From Vibrio fluvialis (GTDB lineage: Bacteria > Pseudomonadota > Gammaproteobacteria > Enterobacterales > Vibrionaceae): a DNA stretch of 64,000 nucleotides. Below the pieces are notes generated by a model. It was not told the origin of the DNA, ran no database searches, and was given only the letters and a program-made list of their open reading frames with translations. How positions within the stretch are numbered: position 1 is the stretch's first letter; each line of letters starts with the position of its first letter. The stretch spans positions 372,001-436,000 of the forward strand of contig NZ_UHIP01000001.1 of the NCBI RefSeq assembly GCF_900460245.1. Reading direction: 5' to 3'. A program made the position numbers and the translations under genes. This document shows, in pieces, positions 59,001-64,000 of the stretch.

Positions 59001-59138
59001 AAGATTGAATTTGGCGCGCCGAGCACACAATGGTGGTCGCAACTGGCGACGGCTGTGGCCGGAGGTTTGGCGTTTGCTACTCTTCTGACTTTGGTCCTGA
59101 CACCGTGCATGTTGATGCTTGGTCGGGAGAAAAAATGA
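56058..59138 (+). CDS. RND family efflux transporter, inner-membrane pump
   Basis: This 1026-aa proton-driven pump has twelve expected membrane segments and two large periplasmic loops. TM1 begins at the N-terminus (TMLTLLVFILVAGVLTYFTIPKE). The TM4 relay reads GMLVDGAIVVTEFADRR: only one Asp (D401) is present where AcrB-type pumps have an Asp pair. The subgroup is therefore not classical AcrB/MexB. The substrate (drug, bile salt or other) cannot be told from sequence. It forms an operon with the adaptor. Confidence 0.92.
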   Translation: MFTLIDAALSRARTMLTLLVFILVAGVLTYFTIPKESSPDITIPIIYVSVTHQGISPDDAERLIVRPLEQELRSIEGIKEMTANAAEGYASIVLEFNVGVDLNKAMADVRDAVDLAKPKLPADSDEPVVNEVTLASEQPVLSVVLYGTVPERGIVQIARALRDKLESYRQVLEVDIAGDREDIVEIVVDPLLMESYGLDQGDIYNLIALNNRVVAAGFVDTGYGRFSVKVPSVFDSLKDVLELPVKVEGKRVITFGDIATVRRSFRDPESFARLDGKSALVLDVKKRAGENIIETVELVKTVLREAQKREDWPSNLLVKYTWDESKDVQLMLNDLQNNILSAIILVVIVIIAILGVRTAFLVGVSIPGSFLTGLLVLSVFGLTVNIIVLFSLIMAVGMLVDGAIVVTEFADRRMQEGMPRSEAYRDAAKRMAWPITASTATTLAAFAPLLFWPDITGEFMKFLPLTLIATLAASLVMAMLFVPVLGSLIGKPQHVSAQNQARMIALQNGEFEQATGITKLYYLTLAVAIRHPVKILLAAILMAVGVGVTYAKAGLGAEFFPEVDPPFFTVKVRSYGDLSIQEKDTIMREIELVMLGHDEFESVYTRTGVDDGIGQIQITPVDWQYRRKVKTIIEELKQVTDQFAGVEIEYKFPDAGPPSEHDLVIELSARSPDELNAAAKQVRAWADANPAFTNISDSSNKPGIDWRIDIRRDDASRFGADATLVGNTVQFVTNGLKIGDYLPDDANEEVDILVRYPAQQRDIGRFDQLRVKTQAGLVPITNFASIKPDHKQDTIKRVDGRRVINVMADLNEGYNLALELPKIEQALSELSLPSSVDFRLRGQNEEQEHSAAFLQSAFVVALVVMALILITQFNSFYQAFLILSAVLFSTVGVFAGLLIFHKPFGVIMSGIGVIALAGIVVNNNIVLIDTYNQLRKRGLSKQEAILRTGVQRLRPVMLTTITTILGLLPMVLEMNIDIINQKIEFGAPSTQWWSQLATAVAGGLAFATLLTLVLTPCMLMLGREKK

Positions 59139-59158
59139 ACCGGAGCAAGCTCCGGTTT
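59138..59158. terminator. Hairpin between the RND pump gene and the M23 peptidase gene
   Basis: ACCGGAG / CTCCGGT with a CAAG loop starts at the pump-gene stop codon. It lies between convergent genes and has only a short T-run, so it is a modest bidirectional terminator. Confidence 0.65.
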
Positions 59159-59166
59159 CGATGGTG

Positions 59167-60459
59167 TTAGTTTTTTGCATACAGCAGCTCACTGTAGCGG
59201 GAGAGTTTTTGTAGCCGAATTTTTGCATTAGCAATGAAGGTTTCTTTGGCTTTCCCGTTGAGTGATTTTGATTGCGGCAGTTCGACTGTACGCGGGTTTT
59301 TATGAACCCCATTAACCAGAAACTCGTAATGCAGGTGCGGACCAGTGACTCGACCTGTTCCCCCCAGCGTACCGATCACCTGTCCCTGTTTTACTCGCTG
59401 ACCCGTTTTAACAGTGCGGCGCGTCAGGTGCAGATATTTTGTGATGTAGGTGTTGCTGTGACGAATGAAAACGTAGTTACCGTTAAATTGGTTGTAGCTG
59501 GATTTTTCTACCACGCCGTCACCAGCTGCCCAAATCGGCGTGCCGACAGGGGCAACATAGTCAGTGCCACGGTGCGCTTTCACCTGACCAGTTACAGGGT
59601 GTAAGCGACGCGGATTAAAGTTGGACGAAACGCGGCGGAAATCGAGCGGAGAACGTAGGAATGCTTTTTTCATCGCACGGCCGTTTTCATCGTAATAGTT
59701 GCCCGTATTGTCATCCAGAATTGCGGTAAACGTGGTGCCTTGGTTGGTGAACATAGCGGCGATGATGTTACCCCGGCCAATCACTTCACCTTCAACGACT
59801 TTCTCCTGATACAGCAATTTGAATGTATCGCCGCTACGAATATCGAGAGCAAAATCGACGTCCCAGCCAAAAATGCCTGCCAACTCCATGATTTGGTTCG
59901 CCGACAAACCAGCACTGACGGCAGCATTCCAGAAATTAGACGTGATCTCTGCTTCCGCATAATTGTATTGGTAGAAGATGTCTTTTTTATCAAATTCGGA
60001 CGTGTAACCCGATTCTGAACGGGTTACAGAGAAGGTTTCGTACGCGCTGATTTTGCGTTTGAGCTGAATCAGATCGTTATTCTCATCAAAGCCAAACTGT
60101 AATTCATCACCAGGTCTTAAGCGTGACAACTGATTGTTGATATCGTCGTTGCTGGAGGTCAGCTCATATAACTGACGGGAAGATAGGCCGATACGCTGAA
60201 ACAGAACAGCAGCACTTTCCCCTGAGTGGACAGTGTGTTTCTCCCAACGCAAAACGGCAGAAGGCAAAATGGTTGCACCGGGAGAGAGCGCTTCACTATT
60301 AATAGCAAGCGGATAATGGTGTCCGACCTGGAGCCGGTTGGAATCGTTTCTCAGTGCCTCCGGATTCGGCAGAAAAAACAGGGCGATGACGATCAACGCA
60401 CTGAACAGGGCAATTAACGCCCGATGAATCCACGGAAGACGAGCAAAAATAGAAAGCAT
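59167..60459 (-). CDS. M23 family peptidoglycan endopeptidase, MepM/Shy-like
   Basis: This 430-aa protein has an N-terminal membrane segment (about 13-30), a LysM-type region with KHTVHSGES (about 75-125), a second domain, and a C-terminal LytM domain. The zinc residues are visible: H296 and D300 in HRGTDYVAPVG, with H344, and H375/H377 in GPHLHYEF. Such enzymes cut D,D cross-links so that the sacculus can grow. The protein is close in length to E. coli MepM and belongs with the Shy endopeptidases of Vibrio; which Shy it is cannot be fixed here. Confidence 0.92.
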   Translation of the reverse strand: MLSIFARLPWIHRALIALFSALIVIALFFLPNPEALRNDSNRLQVGHHYPLAINSEALSPGATILPSAVLRWEKHTVHSGESAAVLFQRIGLSSRQLYELTSSNDDINNQLSRLRPGDELQFGFDENNDLIQLKRKISAYETFSVTRSESGYTSEFDKKDIFYQYNYAEAEITSNFWNAAVSAGLSANQIMELAGIFGWDVDFALDIRSGDTFKLLYQEKVVEGEVIGRGNIIAAMFTNQGTTFTAILDDNTGNYYDENGRAMKKAFLRSPLDFRRVSSNFNPRRLHPVTGQVKAHRGTDYVAPVGTPIWAAGDGVVEKSSYNQFNGNYVFIRHSNTYITKYLHLTRRTVKTGQRVKQGQVIGTLGGTGRVTGPHLHYEFLVNGVHKNPRTVELPQSKSLNGKAKETFIANAKIRLQKLSRYSELLYAKN

Positions 60460-60589
60460 ACTCGGGTTCGTTCAATGATTAATTAACAAAAACGCTAGTT
60501 CGTTAGTCTAACTGGTTTCAAAATTCATCGCTATTCAAGTAAGATGTCGAACTATTAAATTTTTGCCAAATCTGTGGGAGTGAACAAGA

Positions 60590-61777
60590 ATGGCGAGTAT
60601 TGAAGCTGCTTTAGCTGAGATTAAGCGTGGTGTCGAGGAGCTGATTCCGGAAGAAGAACTGATTGCCAAGCTGAAAGAAGGCCGTCCTCTGCGTATCAAA
60701 TTGGGTGCGGATCCAACGGCTCCGGACATTCACCTTGGCCACACGGTAATCCTGAACAAGCTACGTACTTTCCAGGACTTAGGCCATGATGTGACGTTCC
60801 TTATCGGTGACTTCACTGGTATGGTTGGCGACCCAACAGGTAAAAATACCACGCGTCCGCCGCTGACTCGCGAAGATGTACTGCGCAACGCGGAAACTTA
60901 CAAGCAACAGGTGTTCAAGATTCTGGACCCTGCAAAAACCAAGATTCAGTTCAACTCAGAATGGCTGTCTGAACTGGGAGCGGAAGGTATGATTCGTCTG
61001 GCGGCGAACCAAACGGTAGCGCGTATGCTTGAGCGTGATGATTTCAAAAAACGTTATGCGAACGGTCAGCCGATTGCGATTCATGAGTTTATGTATCCAC
61101 TGCTGCAAGGCTACGATTCTGTCGCGATGGAAACCGATGTTGAGCTGGGTGGTACTGACCAGAAATTCAACTTGCTGATGGGGCGTGAGCTGCAAAAATC
61201 AAACGGCCAGAAGCCACAAGTTGTGCTGATGATGCCTCTACTGGTTGGTTTGGACGGCGAGAAGAAAATGTCGAAGTCAGCCAACAACTACATTGGTGTC
61301 AGCGAAGCGCCAAGTGAAATGTTTGGTAAAATCATGTCGATCTCGGATGATCTGATGTGGAGCTATTATGAGCTGCTGTCTTTCCGTCCTCTGGAAGAAC
61401 TTCAGCAATTTAAAGCAGATGTGGCGAACGGTAAAAACCCTCGTGATATCAAAATCCTGCTGGCGAAAGAGATCATTGCTCGCTTCCATTCAGAAGCGGA
61501 TGCGGATGCGGCAGAGCAAGAGTTTATTAACCGTTTCCAGAAAGGTGCGATGCCGGATGAAATGCCGGAGTTTGAATTTGAAGCGGGTATCGCGATTGCT
61601 AACCTGCTGAAAGACGCAGGCCTGGTTGGTTCAACATCGGACGCTCTGCGTATGATCAAGCAAGGTGCGGTAAAGCAAGACGGTGAAAAACTGGATGACG
61701 CGAAACTGGTTCCTGAGGTAGGCACATCGGTTTATCAAGTTGGTAAGCGTAAGTTTGCACGAGTAACGGTAAAGTAA
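60590..61777 (+). CDS. tyrS: Tyrosyl-tRNA synthetase
   Basis: This 395-aa class I aminoacyl-tRNA synthetase has HIGH-like [11 protein letters not shown] near residue 45, KMSKS as KKMSKSANN near residue 228, and a C-terminal S4 RNA-binding domain ([20 protein letters not shown]). It belongs to the shorter TyrRS type that Vibrio often carries in addition to a second tyrS. I saw no T-box or other leader upstream. Its terminator reaches into the next, convergent gene. Confidence 0.95.
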   Translation: MASIEAALAEIKRGVEELIPEEELIAKLKEGRPLRIKLGADPTAPDIHLGHTVILNKLRTFQDLGHDVTFLIGDFTGMVGDPTGKNTTRPPLTREDVLRNAETYKQQVFKILDPAKTKIQFNSEWLSELGAEGMIRLAANQTVARMLERDDFKKRYANGQPIAIHEFMYPLLQGYDSVAMETDVELGGTDQKFNLLMGRELQKSNGQKPQVVLMMPLLVGLDGEKKMSKSANNYIGVSEAPSEMFGKIMSISDDLMWSYYELLSFRPLEELQQFKADVANGKNPRDIKILLAKEIIARFHSEADADAAEQEFINRFQKGAMPDEMPEFEFEAGIAIANLLKDAGLVGSTSDALRMIKQGAVKQDGEKLDDAKLVPEVGTSVYQVGKRKFARVTVK

Positions 61778-61803
61778 TTGACGGTTACCACAACGATTAA
61801 ATG

Positions 61804-61828
61804 AAAAGCGCCTCAGGGCGCTTTTTTT
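61804..61828 (+). terminator. tyrS terminator overlapping the ybaN-like 3' end
   Basis: The stem AAAGCGCC / GGCGCTTT with a TCAG loop is followed by T-run, about 27 bp after the tyrS stop. The right arm lies inside the coding end of the convergent YbaN-like gene, whose stop is at 61813. Confidence 0.88.
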
Positions 61829-62214
61829 GTGGGGTGGTTTGGAGCGATATAGGTTTTTAAGCGCAGGATAAACCAAGTTTCAAACAGCAGCAGTGCTGCA
61901 ATCGCATATTGCCAGTGGGTATTCTGTGCCATGAAATACCACACACTCCCCATGGACAGCCAAATGACGGTCAGCGACTGCCACTTTTCCGCCCGGGTAA
62001 ATCCTTGTTTATGGTGTAACCGCCTAGCCAACGGGCCCAGCCTTTTGTGTTGCAGCAACCATTGCTGAAATCTCGGTGACGATACGCCAAAGCAGTACAG
62101 AGCCAGCAGCAAAAAGGGCACGGTGGGCAGAAGCGGTACGGTGGCGCCGATGGCACCCAGAATCACACAGGTGATACCGACACACTGATAACCTTTGCGT
62201 TTTATTCGGTTCAT
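61813..62214 (-). CDS. ybaN: DUF454 (YbaN family) inner-membrane protein
   Basis: This 133-aa membrane protein has three to four hydrophobic segments and the YbaN signature (LGAIGATVPLLPTVPFLLLALYCFGVSSPRFQQWLL). Function is unknown for the family. The start MNRIKRKGYQC at 62214 gives near-family length (E. coli YbaN 125 aa); ATG at 62241 (MKIIGF) is an alternative and neither has an ideal ribosome site. Its last codons (KKAP-stop) are part of the tyrS terminator stem. Confidence 0.8.
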   Translation of the reverse strand: MNRIKRKGYQCVGITCVILGAIGATVPLLPTVPFLLLALYCFGVSSPRFQQWLLQHKRLGPLARRLHHKQGFTRAEKWQSLTVIWLSMGSVWYFMAQNTHWQYAIAALLLFETWFILRLKTYIAPNHPTKKAP

Positions 62215-62330
62215 CAATAACGTGAATCCTATGATTTTCATCGCGTTATAAACAGTATCGAAGCGATTTAACCAGATGTCGAGGTGCTGAGAAAATTTAC
62301 GCTGATTTGACTGTTTTTTAGGTTTTGGTT

Positions 62331-62339
62331 TGCTACAAT
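62331..62339 (+). promoter_or_regulatory. Extended -10 promoter of the mgtE leader
   Basis: TGCTACAAT (TGn plus TACAAT) is followed by a C/G-rich discriminator (CCCCGCGC). A TTGACT lies 21 bp upstream of the hexamer, too far for a normal -35, but the extended -10 compensates. Transcription would start near 62346, giving a leader of about 260 nt. Confidence 0.6.
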
Positions 62340-62380
62340 CCCCGCGCTGCTTTAAATGCCGCGTAATTTCGGAGACTAAC

Positions 62381-62425
62381 ATGAACAATACCGACCATCC
62401 CCCTAGTATGAAGGGAGAAAAATAA
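62381..62425 (+). CDS. Leader peptide MNNTDHPPSMKGEK upstream of the Mg2+ transporter gene
   Basis: This 14-codon ORF has GGAG 6 nt before its ATG, as good a ribosome site as any gene here. It encodes Asp-His-Pro-Pro early in the chain. Acidic residues and prolines near the N-terminus slow or destabilise ribosomes, and the Mg2+-sensing leaders mgtL and mgtM/mgtP in enterics use similar residues. The end of the ORF (GGAGAAAAATA, 62414-62424) can pair with 62492-62502, so ribosome position would decide the RNA fold. Translation is not shown, only inferred. Confidence 0.55.
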   Translation: MNNTDHPPSMKGEK

Positions 62426-62469
62426 CCCGCTGTTGGTATTGGCTTGTTCGCCCTGCCTGCGCGGTAGGG

Positions 62470-62511
62470 AACCTTTTCTCAAATTCCTCTCTATTTTTCT
62501 CCATTCCTCTA
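62470..62511 (+). promoter_or_regulatory. G-free C/U-rich tract in the mgtE leader (Rho-loading candidate)
   Basis: These 42 consecutive nucleotides contain no G and are rich in C and U, between a 7-bp hairpin and the transporter gene. Rho binds such unstructured pyrimidine tracts. The 3' arm of the long-range pairing with the leader ORF (62492-62502) lies within it, so leader translation could expose or hide the tract. Confidence 0.5.
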
Positions 62512-62608
62512 GTTGATAAGCCTTGGTATGTCACACGTAATGACGTGTGAAACGCTGTTGATGCCTGCTTATCGATGGTCGTTACCTATGCCAATCGGGA
62601 GATTCGCC

Positions 62609-63454
62609 ATGACGGTAATGAACAACTACTACATTGAAAACAATGCCTATTTTTCTCAAGAGGAAATCGGCGCTGCGCGTAACGCATTTTTGCAATACGA
62701 TGAACAAACGCAAGTACATTTGCTGACGGTTATGCCGATTGATGAAGCGGTGGCGATTTTGCACCACTGTTCGGTTGGCTATGTCCAGCATTTGCTGAAC
62801 TTGCTGGATAAAGAAGATCACGATAAACGTGCTCGTCACTATGCCCACCGCTTGGGTTTCATTCACTCAGAGGTGGAGACGTCGCACAGCTATCTGAAGA
62901 CCAGTGTGATGGAGCATGTGAAACATCGTATCGGATGGATCATTTCGCTGGCTTTGCTGGGTATTGTGTCAGGCCTGATCATTTCGCACTATGAAGACAC
63001 GTTGAGTCAGTTAGTATTGCTGGCGGTGTATATGCCTGTGATCGCGGCTGCGGGCGGTAACACTGGCAGTCAGGCAGCTACATTGGTGATCAGTGCTCTT
63101 GCGACGGGCGAGCTTAAAAAGCGGCAGTGGATGAGTGTGCTGTGGAAAGAGAGCCGGGTGGCATTGTGTATCGCATTGGCCATTTCGCTGGTCATGATTG
63201 GCCGCATTCTGCTGTTCAGCGATCCGAATGCGGCTGGGGGATTCAGTTTGAATAGCATTGCGCTGGCGATCGCCATTGCGCTGTTTATTCAAGTGACGAT
63301 CTCAACCACACTGGGCGGCATTCTGCCGATCATCGCCCGGGCTTGTAAGCTGGATCCGGCGGTGTTGGTCAGCCCGGTATTGGCATCGATCGTCGATATC
63401 TCAGGGATGTGGATCTACTTTACTGTCGTGAATCATGTGCTTGGCTTAGGCTGA
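62609..63454 (+). CDS. Short MgtE-type magnesium transporter without CBS domains
   Basis: This 281-aa protein has a soluble N-terminal ~100 residues (a helical part with LLTVMPIDEAVAILHHC, resembling the MgtE N domain) and a C-terminal MgtE membrane domain. The membrane part has five segments beginning at RIGWIISLALLGIVSGL and includes the conserved PVIAAAGGNTGSQAATLVISALATGE. The CBS pair that senses Mg2+ in full-length MgtE is missing. The ATG at 62609 has GGGAG 7 nt upstream; in-frame starts back to 62513 are less supported. It is convergent with dacB, overlapping by 35 bp. Confidence 0.88.
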   Translation: MTVMNNYYIENNAYFSQEEIGAARNAFLQYDEQTQVHLLTVMPIDEAVAILHHCSVGYVQHLLNLLDKEDHDKRARHYAHRLGFIHSEVETSHSYLKTSVMEHVKHRIGWIISLALLGIVSGLIISHYEDTLSQLVLLAVYMPVIAAAGGNTGSQAATLVISALATGELKKRQWMSVLWKESRVALCIALAISLVMIGRILLFSDPNAAGGFSLNSIALAIAIALFIQVTISTTLGGILPIIARACKLDPAVLVSPVLASIVDISGMWIYFTVVNHVLGLG

Positions 63455-64000
63455 GAACCTGATGATAAAATCCGGACTCAAACTGAGTAATGGGGGCTTC
63501 GACCGGAAGCTCAGTTTGGGACTCTGGCGGGAAATAGTCGGTGACATACTGAATAAACAGTGTCTCCGGCTTGCCCTGTTTGTCCAGTCCGAAACCAACC
63601 ATGTTGTGTGTACCGTACAGCGAACCACTCTTACCTTTGATCTTGCCTTTCACTTCATCGCTGCGCATGCTGCGGCGATATTTGAGTGTGCCACTCTCAC
63701 CAGCAACAGGAAGCAAATCGATAAGCCCTAATTCCTGATCGTGTTGCCAGACGTAGATGAGGATCTGGCGCATGCTGTCGAGACGAATTCGGTTGTTGCG
63801 TGATAAGCCGGATCCGTCGGTGAGCTGTGCGTCAGCCAGTGAAATGCCTGTACGCGCAAAAATGATCTGTTTGATCGCTTCGGTACCGTTGGTAAAGCTG
63901 CCTGGTTGAAGGAAAAAATGGTGTCCTAGCGTTTTGGTCAGCGTGTCAGCAATCAGATTGTCAGAATCTTTAAGCATGGTATCCAATAGCTGAGTCAGGC
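63420..64000 (-). CDS. dacB: D-alanyl-D-alanine carboxypeptidase/endopeptidase (PBP4), 3' part
   Basis: This is the C-terminal ~193 residues of a class C penicillin-binding protein of the DacB type; the start lies beyond the right edge. The second active-site motif is Ser-Asp-Asn in KDSDNLIAD, and the usual third motif KTG reads KSG (KGKSGSLYGTHN). DGSGLSRNN, between them, is also conserved. PBP4 trims and opens peptide cross-links in the periplasm. Its last 35 bp overlap the end of the convergent Mg2+ transporter gene. Confidence 0.93.
   Translation of the reverse strand, partial: LTQLLDTMLKDSDNLIADTLTKTLGHHFFLQPGSFTNGTEAIKQIIFARTGISLADAQLTDGSGLSRNNRIRLDSMRQILIYVWQHDQELGLIDLLPVAGESGTLKYRRSMRSDEVKGKIKGKSGSLYGTHNMVGFGLDKQGKPETLFIQYVTDYFPPESQTELPVEAPITQFESGFYHQVLSLSQAHDSRQ

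Larger units (their letters stand above)
62215..62608. other. ybaN-mgtE divergent region with the mgtE leader
   Basis: This 394-bp region between divergent genes holds the mgtE promoter (62331-62339), a 14-codon leader ORF (62381-62425), a 7-bp hairpin (62451-62469), an 11-bp long-range pairing (62414-62424 with 62492-62502) and a G-free tract (62470-62511). The part before 62300 must hold the ybaN promoter, which I could not place. Confidence 0.6.

Noticed and set aside
60460..60589. T-box or other leader before tyrS
   Set aside because: Only 130 bp, with no specifier stem or T-box sequence; T-boxes are not expected in Vibrio.

Overview
The window is a chromosomal segment of a Vibrio. The support is a LuxR/HapR quorum-sensing master regulator beside hpt and can, the complete chitin-oligosaccharide cluster with its ChiS kinase, and the order mrcB - patatin - acnB - yacL - glnK-amtB - fbpABC. 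The protein sequences look closest to the V. cholerae / V. fluvialis-furnissii side of the genus, but the species cannot be fixed by eye. I see no tRNA or rRNA genes, insertion sequences, prophage or CRISPR. This is vertically inherited core genome, so the interest lies mostly in regulation.

Layout. (1) 1-5106 +: pyruvate dehydrogenase complex, aceE (5' end cut off by the window), aceF with three lipoyl domains, lpdA. (2) 5228-9448: hapR/luxR (-), hpt (+), carbonic anhydrase can (-), and the YadGH ABC exporter (+). (3) 9506-15463, all minus: sfsA, dksA, gluQ, pcnB, folK, panB, panC; the last four form a tightly overlapped block, in the same order as in E. coli. (4) 15536-25548 +: hrpB and mrcB (overlapping), a two-part patatin / outer-membrane barrel protein (type Vd secretion), and acnB. 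(5) 25676-31760 +: yacL, glnK-amtB behind a sigma-54-like promoter, and the Fe(III) importer fbpABC behind a Fur box. (6) 31805-50247, minus: chitin catabolism. In transcription order it holds chiS, then (from its own promoter) the chitooligosaccharide-binding protein, two permeases, two ATPases, GH9 glucosaminidase, GlcNAc kinase, GH20 hexosaminidase, GH94 chitobiose phosphorylase and a phosphohexomutase. Together these import (GlcNAc)n and convert it, by hydrolysis and by phosphorolysis, to GlcNAc and GlcNAc-6-P. (7) 50452-64000: rsmC, an AI-2E family membrane protein, a 39-aa Cys-rich membrane miniprotein, hemL, erpA behind an IscR-type site, an RND efflux pair, an M23 peptidase, tyrS, a YbaN-like protein, a short MgtE-type Mg2+ transporter with an unusual leader, and dacB cut off by the right edge.

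The two most interesting signals are RNA-level. The mgtE-like gene has a leader of roughly 260 nt. It carries a well-placed 14-codon ORF (MNNTDHPPSMKGEK), an 11-bp long-range pairing that covers the end of that ORF, and a 42-nt G-free C/U tract, which together suggest a Mg2+-sensing, Rho-dependent attenuator. The chitin-binding-protein operon has a structured 5' leader in which one segment can pair with either of two identical TACCTC copies; it is preceded by two 18-bp direct repeats exactly 30 bp apart, likely activator sites.
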